Below are positions 12,497 through 23,358 of a DNA stretch of 64,000 bases, piece by piece (the first letter of the stretch is position 1; the number at the start of each line of letters is the position of its first letter). The position numbers were made by a program, and so were the translations under genes. This stretch comes from Girardinichthys multiradiatus (taxonomy: Eukaryota; Chordata; Actinopteri; Cyprinodontiformes; Goodeidae), in NCBI RefSeq assembly GCF_021462225.1, contig NC_061816.1, positions 14,657,390 through 14,721,389 of the forward strand, given 5' to 3'. The notes below the pieces were generated by a model. That model made no database searches. It saw only the letters and a list, made by a program, of their open reading frames with translations, and was not told the origin of the DNA.

Positions 12497-12558
<62 letters not shown>
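12497..12558. repeat. (TA)n(TG)n compound microsatellite
   Basis: A run of TA dinucleotides passes directly into about 14 TG dinucleotides, immediately next to the right end of the Tc1-like element. Confidence 0.95.
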
Positions 12559-12559
<1 letters not shown>

Positions 12560-15500
12560 ATTGTAGTGTGTGTGTGGCCTGTAACTCTTGTCATTTTGTG
12601 TTTTTTTTCTGTACAGTAGATTGATTGAATTAAACATTGCATGGATGGTTATAGGCAAACATGCCTTTTAGCTGACAGTGACACTCTGTTGTTGTTTTCT
12701 GCTATTGCAGCCAAGGCTTGACATGTTTTTGGTTCAGAGATGGTAACTCCACAGACCTTAGTTGTACCAAGTGGTTATTTTAGCTACTGTTGCCTTTTTA
12801 TCGCATCCTCTGACATAATTTTGTTTTTCTTTTTTTTGTCAATTCAACTGTCCTGTATTATTGTTGGTCTGTATTTCTTCCTTTATTGGATCTTTCCCTG
12901 TAAACCCAAAAGATGGTTTTCAATTAAAATCCTATCAGATCAGCAGTTCCTTAAAGACTAAGACCAGCCTGTCTGGCACCAACAAACATGTCAAGTTTAA
13001 AGTAATTTAAATCTCCTGTCTTTCTCAGTCTGATGCTGGATTTGAATTTCAGCAAGTCTAAATGCTTTGAGCTTCTGCCATATTTGTGCTCATGAGAATT
13101 GAACAAGGTGTACCCAAAGAAAAAAGTGGTTGGTGACTGTATATAATGTATATTTTTAATGCAAAGAAAGATAGCTGTCCCTGCTTAATCTCCCAATTAA
13201 ATGTTTGATCTACTTTAGAGCCTTTTGTTGAATCATAACAATGTTCATTCAGAACATTTTCTGAACAGTTATTTTTGTTATGATTCAGTAATTGGATACT
13301 AAATTATTTGCAATACTATTTTTGTTGCATTAACTGGATGCATTTATGTTGGCTTTCAACTTGATCAAGCAAAGGGGCCCATTAACTTATTCGTTGTTTC
13401 CTAGATCTGTCACAAATAAACAGCTTCTTTTATATCACTAACCAAACACTACTGCCTGTTTTTCTATTTCCCCTTCAACTAGATAAATAGTCCCTGCTCG
13501 CTTGTCAAGCTGACGCAATACTCAGAATTTTGCTGGTGGAAAGGAAGAAGAGATAATTAGACACCTTTGGTTTCTTTAGAAATCTTCTCTATCTTTTTTG
13601 TTGTACCCCGTATAACCTTTAGTGACAGAACAATTTAGATGGAAACATTGAACACAGCCAAGACAAAATTATAGCCACAGCACTGGGAACCAATAACCAA
13701 TTTTCAACTTGTAACACAGACACTTTGTTCTGAACCTCATCAAATGGTAATTAAGCTTTTTCCCGCTGGAGACCACCGTTTAGCTTGAGCAGGCTCAACA
13801 ATAGACAACTCAAATGCAAGGATCTGCTTGTGATGGAGAATAAATGTAGTGGACTGAAAGTACTGCCTCTGGACTGGCAGATTTGTGTGCCCCTTTACCA
13901 GAAACGCCTCCCCCCCTCAGCTATTACATTAAGTTTCCCAAGTTTCTATTACTCCACCTAAGAAGCACTATAAGTAAAGGGTGGTGATGCGACTTGGTGA
14001 CAGACACTGTCAGAGATCCACTAAGACCCACATTCTCAGGATATCAGTCTTTGACAGGGAGCGAGACTTGATAAATGAAAAGAAGAAGAACAAAAGTGTG
14101 AAAAGCACTTCAGGGAGGGGCTCCTCCTCTGAGTCCTTTTGACATGTCGACAGCTGATACTCGGGCACTAATGGGGGTTTGACATAGGGCTGATGGGCAC
14201 CCAGCCTTGCAAGACGGAGGTAAAAGGCTTGTTCCATATGGCTTGCTGTAGATGTGGCAGGCAGCAACTGCTGACAGGAAGCAGATTGGGTGTAAAAACT
14301 CACTGCATGGAGGAATATTAAACAAGCAATCGTCTGAATTGCCTGAACTTTGAAAGGGACAGTTTAGAATTTTCAGAGAGATTTTTTGTAAAACGATTAT
14401 GAGCAGTTAATGTCCTACAAGCAGTAGATAACTCTCCTGGCGTCTTCGTTTAGTAAAAATCCAGCTTCTGGTCGTGGAGTCTGAAGCTAACATTGAGTTA
14501 AGTGGGGCAAAGACTTATGGTGGTTCATATAAATGCTTTTCTACGAACTTTATAACACTCTCCTGTTTGTGTTGCAGTTATTTGCCCAGAAGCTGATTGT
14601 TTTACAGGAGAAATAGATGTTGACCAATCAAGTACAATCCCTTTCAATAGTAGTAGTGCAATATCATTAGTACTTTACATGTTTACAAGGCACTATAATA
14701 AATAAAATAAAATAGCAAAGTCAATTTTTCAAAATAGCTCAAGCTTAGTTAGATTGAATGGAAAGCATTTAATCTGACTGGGCTTGAGAATGTTTAAAAC
14801 TAAAATTTCAAAATAAGCAAGAAGAAAACTGAAAGATAAAAAGGAATTCAGACAAACATATTTTGAGCATAACACTTTGAAAAAGCATTTATTCTTTCCA
14901 GGATATTACCTTGGTGATTAGATCATTGATGTGACAAGCTGTATGCTTGCTTAAGTATAATTTCAAGTGACCTGGAGAAAAAGAGTTCTTGTAGGTGACT
15001 AGTCAAATCTGATGTGTTTGTGTACACTACATTGCTAATATAGCAAGATTAACTCAAGGAAGTTTTTACCCAGTTTTTAACCCTAAACCTTAACCCAAGC
15101 TTCTAATTGGCCTATTTTGCATAGCCACAATCCAATGACCTGTCATAAATTAAAATAACCCACCTTTTTGAAGTTATTGTACTGGTCTTTTAAAAACATC
15201 AAACAGACTTGATGTTATACCCAGAAAATCTGTCTAAATCCCCTTGGATCAAACAATTGAGCAGCGCCTGATTAAATGCCTAGCAACTGAAGAAGCCTGC
15301 TTGTGGGTGTGACCGTTTTTAATGCAGAGAAGGTATTACCCTCCAATCTGGACTTTATTCAACAATGCATAATGCAACAAAACTCACAAAAGGCACCTTT
15401 AGGAAACTGAACATCCAACTTTGCTTTCAACTTATGGCTTCTTGTCCCCAAGACACATCATCTTTAGCCTAATGTTTAAAAACTTTAAACTATCTCTGGG

Positions 15501-15915
15501 ATCACTACTCCCTGCGTTTCCCCAATATGCTTCAACGCAATTAGCCAGATGAAATCTAATTTATACCCGGTGGTGACAAATGGTCAGTGAAACGAGAAAT
15601 GATATAATTACCTTTCAAAAAGTATTGTGGACCTCATTTAACTGACGTTAATTAGTCTTAACTGTTTGAAACTACAGCTGAAAACCGTCCAACTGTGAAT
15701 GGTTGTACAAGTTTTACTTATAATTAGGCTCTCCGCTTTAGCAGATTTTATCTTCAGGACTCAACGCATTAATAGGACTGTTATCTAGGGATTTGCTCCA
15801 GGTTTCAATGAAAACACAGATCCTTGCAAATATGTGAATGCAATTTAGCTCTATTCTGGCTCCATATTTGAGATAACTGCTCAATAACAGGTTGCTTTTG
15901 TCTTCAAAGAGACTG
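12559..15915. other. No gene recognised
   Basis: Over 3 kb of AT-rich DNA. Open frames at 12740-12961 (+) and 14010-14325 (-, two overlapping frames) lack domains. The stretch 13960-14330 is somewhat less AT-rich. I see no transposon ends, SINE boxes or credible splice-delimited exons. Confidence 0.5.
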
Positions 15916-15975
15916 TTAACCCTCCTGTTGTCCTCATTTTCTGTATACACCCTGTGTCCTCTGGGTCAAAATGAC
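15916..15975 (-). repeat. piggyBac terminus with TTAA target
   Basis: TTAA (15916-15919) is followed directly by CCCTCCTGTTGTCCTC and, about 30 bases inside, by the palindrome GGGTCAAAATGACCC. A TTAA target plus a CCC-initial terminal repeat is diagnostic of piggyBac elements. This is the end downstream of the transposase gene. Confidence 0.85.
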
Positions 15976-16251
15976 CCGTCTTCACTAAACCCCCAATATA
16001 AACAGCTTAATTGAAATTTAAACACCAAATTTCATCTTGCATATTGTCATTGAGCTCAAAATGTGTGAATACTTGAGTTCTCCCTCTTCACTTGAATTTC
16101 TATAGCTTAACAAAAGAAAAAAAAAATGCAAAAAGGAGTTTTGAATACATTTTTATTCATCCCAATGACTCAGTTTCATTTTTTTTTCTCCAGTGAACAA
16201 TTTAACACAATGTACAATACAAAAATATGAAAAATAACATAACCAATTCAA

Positions 16252-17611
16252 CTAATTAGCATATGTAGGGCAGTATACAAGTGCACAGCCCTTGCAGATA
16301 TATTTCTTACACCTGCAGCACTCAGTATGTGTATTACAGTCCTTCTTTTGAGGGCAGAACTGACATCTCTTTGTCTTACTTGCCCTAGCTGGGGAAGTGG
16401 CTGTGGTAGATGGATCCTCAGGTTGATCAGGAGCTCCTGCACTCTGAATAGCTTTCACAACTGCTGCTGAGGGTTCTGTGCGGGGGACATGCTTCATCCT
16501 TTCAATGAGTGGAGTTACAAGTGCCTTTCCTAGCTGCTCCAGGAACAACCTCCTCTTGTTCTGCTTATGAGACATCCAGGTTGGGTTGATCTCTCTCCAA
16601 ATCACAAAGGCATTGTAGGAGGAAACATCAATGATGTTGTGGAAGGTGACCAGGGGCCAGCAGGCAGTCATTCCTCTGTAGCTATATGTTCCAATCACCT
16701 TATCCAGGTTGTCCATACCTCTTTTTTGAGGTTGTAGTCTAGGATGATGATTGGCTTCCTGTCCTCACGATCGCTAATGTTACCGTCTGTGTGCAGTCTG
16801 CTCAGAAGAACTACTTTCTTGTTTTTCTTTGGGAGGGAGGAAACTAGAGTGGTGTGGGCATGAAGGCAAACTTTGAGAAGAAGACCTCTCTCTCCTTTGA
16901 TGCAAGCAGTGCAGGTGGGAGCTCGGACTTATTCTTTCGAACTGTACCAACCATGGTGATCTTCCTCTTCAGGAGCTGCTGTCAGAGTTCATAAGAGGTG
17001 AAGAAATTGTCACATGTCACATTGTGACCCCTCAGTCCCTCTGTCACATCAAGCACAACTCGCATCCCCTGGTTCTTCTCTGGGCATCCACTGGTCAGCT
17101 TCCCAGAATAGACTTGCAGTTTCCAAGCATAGCTTGATTTGGCATCGCAAGACACCCATGACTTGATCCCATATTTTGCTGGCTTGCTGGGCATATACTG
17201 CCAGAAAGGACAACAACCTTTGGACAAAAGACATTAGCATCAGTGATTAGTATCAGTGTCACAGAAAACAGTCAAAGAAATCAATAGTGAAAATCACTTT
17301 TATTATAAATATGAAAACAGATTACCTCTAAATGGAACCCGTTGCTCATCCACTGTTACGTCAGGCCCTGGATTGTAGAGGTAGGGCAGCCTCTCCACCC
17401 ACTTGTCCCATACCACTCTTATGGCTGCAAGTTTGTCTGACACACGTCTTGCTGATCTTGACTCACAGTCATCAAATCGTAGCAGTCTTGAGTAGGTGTG
17501 AAAGACTTTGAGTGGCATTGTGGCTCGGAAAATTGGCCTTCCACTCTCAGCATCCCAAAGAACGTTGCTCTCTAAGGATGGGAAACAACAGCTGCATCGT
17601 AAACAGGTCAT
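16252..17611 (-). pseudogene. piggyBac transposase, partial, with intron
   Basis: From the 5' side: 17303-17611 holds the start of the catalytic core with VTVDEQRVPFRG (first Asp). After an apparent intron (17218-17325), 16982-17216 continues with CPFWQYMPSKP and ends in VTCDNFFTSYEL (second Asp). 16717-16981 is coding-like but frameshifted. 16252-16740 resumes with QKRGMDNLDK (third Asp), a hydrophobic core and a C-terminal Cys-rich domain (CQFCPQKKDCNTHTECCRCKKYICKGC). All three catalytic Asp equivalents are visible. The protein lacks its N terminus and has at least one frameshift, so it should be inactive. The family excises and integrates precisely at TTAA. A domesticated PGBD-type gene is less likely given the frameshift and adjacent terminus. 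Confidence 0.88.
17218..17325 (-). other. Apparent 108-bp GT-AG intron in piggyBac
   Basis: On the minus strand the sequence after CCATTTAGAG begins GTAATC and ends TCCAAAG before GTTGTTGTCC. Removing 108 bases joins the codons for P-F-R and G-C-C-P in frame, fusing VPFRG to CCPFWQYMPSKP as expected for the family. Without splicing, the upstream frame stops shortly after the donor. A pyrimidine-rich stretch precedes the acceptor. Confidence 0.75.
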
Positions 17612-17885
17612 AAACTCCTTTATCTTTTAACAACACACTTCCACAATCTCCTCCAATCTTAGGATCAGTGCGTTGTCTGTTAAGCGCAATCAGCCTTCAT
17701 CTTTATGACCTCCTCAACTGGACTGCTTCCTTCTCTGCAAGCTCAGCTCCATTTATGATCTTTGCCTGCAGACAACTCATCACATCCTTTACTCACACAA
17801 ACATCATGAAAGGTTATAAGATCAAATAGCCAAGTTAAAGAATAGGAACAATATAAGACAATTCTTTATTCAATTATTCCAACAG

Positions 17886-18110
17886 TCTGCACCCACCTTC
17901 TCCATTGACGGCTGCTGGTGAGTGCATTATGGGAAACCTAGCTTACCCAAGTCCGCAGAAGGATGCATCAATGCATTCTCGATATGGGTGGAACAAGAGC
18001 TGTAGTCCGTCCAACAGCGTGGTCGACCAATCAGCAATGTCTCATGTCATCTACTGGTACCTACCTTTTTCGGTAGGTTAATGTTGTGTTTTTTGAAATG
18101 TTGTGTTTTT
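17886..18110. repeat. Dispersed repeat block, copy 1
   Basis: This sequence recurs at 34888-35046 in the same orientation with high similarity, including GCATTATGGGAAA and CTACTGGTACCTACC phrases. It runs into a T-rich minisatellite. Copy 2 lacks a 63-bp internal segment (see findings). It probably belongs to the 5' part of a LINE or another retroelement upstream of the Rex3 fragment, but that is inference. Confidence 0.8.
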
Positions 18111-18310
18111 TTTAATGTTTTTGCATTTTTTGAAATGTTGTTGCTTTTTTTGAAATGTGATTTTTGAAATGTCGCTGCGTTTTTTGAAATGTTGTTTTTT
18201 GATTTATTGTTGTGCTTAGTTAATGTCGTTGCGTTTTTAGAAATGTTGTGTTTTTTGAAATGTTGTTGTGTTTTATAATTTGTAGTTGTGTTAAGTAACT
18301 TGTTGATGTG
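18062..18310. repeat. T-rich minisatellite, ~20-bp unit
   Basis: The unit GTTGTGTTTTTTGAAATGTT and close variants are repeated about ten times with length variation. The array lies between the dispersed block and the Rex3 reverse-transcriptase fragment. The same unit begins, but is not amplified, at the end of the second block near 35020-35046. Confidence 0.85.
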
Positions 18311-18745
18311 GTTTGTACTTCAGGGCCACCGTACTTTGCACAAGTAGCACAGGAGTCTGGTCTACATTGCCAGGTTTAAATGGGACCTGTTCCCGGTGCA
18401 AAGGGCGACAGGGCTGCCTTTCGTCACCGGTCCTGTTCATAACTTTTATGGACAGAATTTCTAGGCACTTCCAGGGCTCGATGGGGTGCAGTTTGGGGAC
18501 CAGTGGATTTCATGTCTGCTTTTTGCTGACAATGTGGTTCTGCTGGCTTCCTCCAGCAAGGCCTACAACAAGCACTAGGGCTGTTTCCAGCCAAAGTGCG
18601 AAGTGCTGATTCAGCTTCGCCGAGGCCATGGTTTTTGACCAGAAAAAGGGTGGCTTGCCCTCTTCAGGTTGGAGGGGAGTACCTGACTCAAGTGGAGGAG
18701 TTCAAGTATCTCGGGTTCTTCTTCACAAGCGAGAGAGAATGGAGC
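18311..18745 (+). pseudogene. Rex3 (RTE-clade) reverse transcriptase fragment
   Basis: Translated piecewise it gives the mid and late reverse-transcriptase domain: GC(L)SSPVLFITFMDRISRHFQG, then the catalytic box written FADN rather than FADD (near 18519-18533), then KRVACPLQVGGEYL and QVEEFKYLGFFFTSE. The CAGGGCTGCCTTTCGTCACCG stretch (near 18410) closely resembles the segment I recall being used to recognise Rex3. Stops (one around 18579) and frameshifts break it. The second active-site Asp is Asn, so this copy could not polymerise. An active parent would reverse-transcribe its RNA at a nicked genomic target. Only ~435 bp survive. Confidence 0.8.
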
Positions 18746-19915
18746 AACTTTTTGTCTCTTGCTCCCATTTCTTCTTTTAGCATTGTGAAGCTCTACTTAG
18801 AACATTCTTAAGATCCAATAGTCCAAAATTGAATTTTTTACCTGGTCTTAAGGTTTTAATCAGAAGTGTAAATAGTTAGAAGGACGCCTCAATTGACAAA
18901 AAGTAGGTTAAATAGTAGGTTAAGCTTCCATATCGACATTTTGTGGGGCAATTCCCCTTTTAAACACCCTAATGTGTGACCTAACGACTTGATGTCGCAT
19001 TCTGCACGAGTGCAGCATGATGAAAGGCAAATGCTACTGTAGTTTTTTTTTATGTTAAGGAATGTAAGGAAGTGAGTATGCATTTCCTAAACATTCACAT
19101 ATAGACTCATTTAAAATAAATACTGCAAACATTGTTTTCCTTCATTTCGCGCTCTCAGTTCCTATAATTTCATTCACGGGCTGCTGAACAATCACTAACT
19201 GCACTGGATCAAATAGAACACTGCACCCAGTTTGAGGGGTTTTATGTGCTGCATCCTTGTGCTGTCACAATTGTTTCTTTGCAGCTGCCTAATTGCTACA
19301 GTAATTAAGTCCTTTATGCAAACAAAAAAATGCGTTCTCTTTGAGGGAGATTACATAAACTCAAATCAATTTAGACAATTTCCTGAAAATATAAACTTTG
19401 TTAGGATTTTTGTCTTTTATTTTGCAACTGCAAAGGTGTTCTCATTTGTCTGTTGTTTGAGTAATTACAACACAAATTTGTTCTGCAGCCTGTTCACCAA
19501 CACTCCTTATAATAATTATCTCACACTGATGAACAAGCTGAGGAGCAGATTGTCTTTTGATTCTCGACTGTGTTGCACCTACTCAGCAGCTGGTCCTATT
19601 GATTCAGATCTTCTTAGAGACTTGCGGTGGTTTCTTGCCCAAGCACCATGAAGCTAAGTGACTTCTTCCACATCATTATGCACAGAGCTGCAGGTTCTGT
19701 ACACTCAGGTGGAGAGTCAGTAGCAGCTTCAATTTGATCAAGCAGTTCTTCTATCAAGTGTTCAGTCTTCCGCAAACAACTTAGGTAGAATAGTGATTTG
19801 GGAGTAGCTTATCACAAGGAATGTGACAGTTTTAGCCTATATCCTACATATGTCTGTCCATGGTGGCTTTTGCTTTGGCGCATGGATAGAATGTCTTAAA
19901 TTTGTCAGTGAAAAG
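18746..19915. other. No gene recognised
   Basis: AT-rich DNA with a 139-codon open frame (19232-19651, +) of hydrophobic, Cys-rich, low-information composition and no recognised family. No element ends were seen. Confidence 0.5.
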
Positions 19916-19921
19916 CTAAAT

Positions 19922-21408
19922 CAGAATCAGAATCAGCTTTATTGGCAAGTTTGTATATACAAGCAAGGACTTTGACTCCAGTACACTTTGCTCTCTGGAT
20001 TTTTTTTTTTAGGCATTATAAGATATATTATACATATATCTTTATGTCCTTAAATATACATATATACAAATATACACATATACAAAGGTGCATTTGTGAC
20101 TTCAGTATGCATTTTTTTGGTACTCTATTAAATGTTCATCAGAGAAATGGCCTGGGGAAAGAAACTGTCTCTGTGGTGGCTGGTTTTAGTAAACAGTCCT
20201 GTGTAGCGGCGGCCTGAAGGTAAAACAGTTTATGTGCAGGGTGTGTGGGGTCTGCAGAGATTTTTCCAGCTCTTTTTCTGACCCTAGACCTGTATAAGTC
20301 CTGGATGGAGGGAAGGTCAGCCCTGATTATTCTCTCTGCAGACCTGATTATTCGTTGCATTCTGGACATGTCCTGTTTTGTGGATGAGCCAAACCACACC
20401 GAAATGGATGAAGACAGGACAGACTGAGTGACGGCAGTGTAGAAGATGACCAGCAGCTCCTGTGGAAGGTTGTACTTTTTGAGTTGCCTCAGGAAGTACA
20501 GTCTCTGCTGGGCCTTCTTCCGAACAGTGTCTATGTGTGAGGACCATCTCAGGTCCTCAGAGATGGTGATTCCTAGGAACCTGAAGTGGTCCACAGCTGA
20601 AACGGTGTTGTTGAGGATGGTGAGGCGGGTGTACGGAGGTGGTGTTCTCCGAAATTCCACCATCATTTCCACAGTCTGACAACACCAGTGTACCAGCTGA
20701 TCCACCTCCTGTCTGTATGCAGACTCATCACCATCCTGGATCAGACCAATGACAGTGGTGTCATCTGCAAACTTCAGGAGTTTCACGGACAAGTCCGCTG
20801 AGGTGCAGTCATTTGTGTACAGGGAAAAGAGTCGGGATAGAACACACCCCTGGGAAGCACCAGTACTTATTGATATGGTGCAAGAGAAGATGGTCCCCAG
20901 TCTCACCTGCTGCTGTCAGTCCGTCAGGAAGCTGTTGATCCACTGACAAGTGGAGGCTGGGACGTTGAGCTCTGTGAGCTTCTGGTGGAGGATGTCTGGT
21001 ATGATGGTATTGAAGGCCGAGCTGAAGTCTACAAACAGGATCCCGGCGTCCGTCCCTGGATGGTCGAGGTGTTGCAGGATGAAGTGTAGATCTAAGTTGA
21101 CAGTATCTTCTGCCAACCTGTTTGCTCGGTAAGCAAACTGCAGGGGGTCCAGCAGGGGGCCTGTGATGTCTTTCAGGTGCTTCAACACCAGCTGCTCAAA
21201 GGATTTTATGACCACAGACGTCAGGGCTACAGGCCTGTAGTCATTTAATCCTAGGATGGTGGGTTTCTTGGGCACTGGGATGATGGTGGATCGTTTGAAG
21301 CAGGAGGGGACCTCACACGTCTCCAGTGACTTGTTGAAGATCTGGGTGAAGATCGGGGCGAGTTGATTTGCAAAGGCTTTCAGGCATGATGGGGAGACGT
21401 TATCAGGT
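19922..21408 (-). mobile_element. Rex1-like non-LTR retrotransposon, 5' truncated
   Basis: The antisense 3' end at 19922 has the short repeat CAGAATCAGAATCAGC and the TTTATTGGCAAGTTTGTA tail shared with copies at 33205-33425 and 36909-38484. The body encodes reverse transcriptase on the minus strand and stops abruptly at 21408. CTAAAT flanks both sides (19916-19921 and 21409-21414), a plausible 6-bp target duplication. It lacks the endonuclease and early RT regions, the usual 5' truncation of a LINE. Confidence 0.88.
20139..21408 (-). pseudogene. Rex1-like reverse transcriptase
   Basis: The N-terminal side (20916-21300) has [37 protein letters not shown] and the first active-site Asp in [14 protein letters not shown]. 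After a frameshift near 20910 the second part (20139-20906) has STGASQGCVLS, the catalytic KFADDTTVIG box, a thumb/connection region with DHFRFLGITISEDLRW and KKAQQRLYFLRQLKKY, and a C-terminal SVWFGS...MQRIIRSAERII segment. Comparison with copy 2 shows a small deletion at the LVHWCCQTVEMM junction near 20675. Both catalytic Asp motifs persist. The frameshift, missing N terminus and deletion make it non-functional. Family placement (Rex1/Babar within the CR1/jockey superfamily) rests on DFSSAFNT and the tail; L2 is the main alternative. Confidence 0.85.
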
Positions 21409-21414
21409 CTAAAT

Positions 21415-22731
21415 GATTCAAAGAAGCCTTAAGGGAAAGTACCGTAGTCCAATGAGATCAAAATCCATATTAAGGTCTTTGACATTAACTCACAAGGGTT
21501 GTTTGGAGAAGAAATGTTGAGAACGACCAATGTTGGAGCACATCAAGTAGGCATGATTAAGTAGCCAGATGGACAATTTTTAATGTTGCTTTGTAATGAA
21601 ACAGCAAGAGAGAAGCATGTGAGTGAACCTAAGCAGTATCGTGTGAGTAAAATGTGTAAATATAAATACAGGACTAACATCAAAGTCACAAAATATCTAT
21701 GGTGGCCTGAGACCCTGCTACTAATAGCTGAACATTTATACATGTGATGACATCATGACATTGGCACAAAGAGATACTTTTTACTTTGTTTAAAGTAAGT
21801 GATACAGTTAAACTGCAATTACATATAAACTGTGTAACTTGTAACTATATTCAGCAACATTTTTAAAGTAACCTTTTCAACGCAGCTGGGAAGTGACCCA
21901 AAACATACCATCAAGGCAATAAAGGTTTGGTTAAAGAACAGGCAAATTACAAGCAACTGCTAGGAAGATTAAATGATTTGGAGAGTTTTTCATCCTTACG
22001 GAGAGGAATACACACTGGTGACTACAACTACTTGAAATGTCTTACTGCTGTGGTTGCCATTTAAGGTTTCTTCCCCAACTTTAGTCTTGTTTATTGGGGA
22101 ACAGATAGTTACCTCACTCAGTGGCATCCGAATAAACGTTTTACCTTTTATGTAATGGGTTTTTCTAAATTATGGTTGTTATTCTGTCTCTCTCAAAAAT
22201 TGAACTAACAAAAAACTAAAGACTATTAATTTTGTCAAATGTGAGCACACATACAAATTCAACAAATACCCAACCCCCACACCACAGTTTTCTTTGAAGT
22301 TGTTAGTTCAAATAGCTGACTGAGATTAAGTTACCTTAGAAGGATAGCATGTTTGTGTGGCATGAACATGTTTGCTTTGTTGTACCTAAACAGAATGACA
22401 TAGATTGCTTTTCATTTGCCCTTTCTCAGTTTAAATTGACATTTAAGGGATTTTGGGAGTTTTTTAGACTGCATTTCTTAAAGTAGCTTCAAGCTGATTC
22501 CTCTGCAATATTCCCCTTACTGTATGTCAAATTAGTCCAGTTCTTTAAATCTTTTTTTTTTTTTTTGTGTGCAATACCATAATTTAACATGACTAAACTC
22601 AACTTTGATAGATTTAGGTAGGGGCCAGTTGAACCGTTTAATGTCTTCTGCATTAGGAGTATATAGAAATATTTAAATAACAATCACCATCCATCTATTA
22701 ACTCTACCGGCTGGATTTACACGGATTCTCT
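21415..22731. other. No gene recognised
   Basis: AT-rich DNA with a T tract near 22551-22566. Open frames are short. No retroelement ends or splice-delimited exons were found. Confidence 0.5.
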
Positions 22732-23031
22732 CTATTCAAAGCAAGCAAAAATACTGTAAGTATCTGCAGGTGCAGACTGATGGATGGTGGTCTGCCTCCC
22801 TCCATGAATGGCCCTGTGTGCTCGGAAACCTGCAGCCTTTGATTTAGCAGTGTGCTGGGAATGGATTTTGGTTGCACCATAATGTGGAAGCTGGGGATGC
22901 TTTGGCTCAGGATGAGAGTTGTGCTCTGGGTAATGGATGCCAACTGAGGGGGTAATCATAGCAAACACTAAAATTAGTCCCATCAGTACCAGGAGACTGT
23001 TAAATATGAAAACGGCTGAATAGTAAGCCAA
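22732..23031 (-). other. Unassigned ORF with one hydrophobic helix
   Basis: A 99-codon open frame whose first ~30 residues (AVFIFNSLLVLMGLILVFAM core) would form a membrane helix or signal anchor. A His/Ser/Pro-rich stretch with repeated HxxHP-type spacing follows. A frame on the same strand overlaps upstream (22983-23222). No family is recognised. It could be a host exon on the minus strand, although the boundaries show no strong splice signals, or simply a chance frame. There is no support from neighbours. Confidence 0.2.
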
Positions 23032-23358
23032 GAATGTGTCTGTTTTAGTATTTTAGGGTCAGAACCTAACACTTTAAAGGTAAATCTGAGGAAAGATTCC
23101 ATAGTAGCTGCTGTTTGCCTTTTTTTTTTCAGTTTGCAGGCCTGATGGAAACTGTAGAAGCCTAACAGCATGGTAATTATTATGAGTCTCAATGTTTTTG
23201 AAACAACTTCCACAAGATGCAATATTACACACTAAATAGTGTTTAAAATGCTATATCAAGTATACATGTGGCTTTCTATTACATTTAAGCAACAGATCAG
23301 TTGGCATGTATAAATGAGTTTGATAGTATGTTAATGACATAAGCCATATTTTGAAGTA

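Larger units (their letters stand above)
15920..17620 (-). mobile_element. piggyBac-like transposon, one end missing
   Basis: One terminus (15920) is intact beside TTAA and the transposase gene runs inward on the minus strand. No matching CCC...GGG terminus or second TTAA end was found beyond 17611, and the N-terminal part of the transposase is absent. The 5' portion was therefore deleted or replaced. Unclassified sequence and the 17.9-kb repeat block lie on that side. Confidence 0.85.

Noticed and set aside
15070..15105. Telomere-like TTAACCCTAAACC stretch
   Set aside because: Only two or three imperfect units; too short for an interstitial telomeric repeat.
19232..19651. 139-codon Cys/Phe-rich frame
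   Set aside because: Low-information hydrophobic translation with no motif or gene context.
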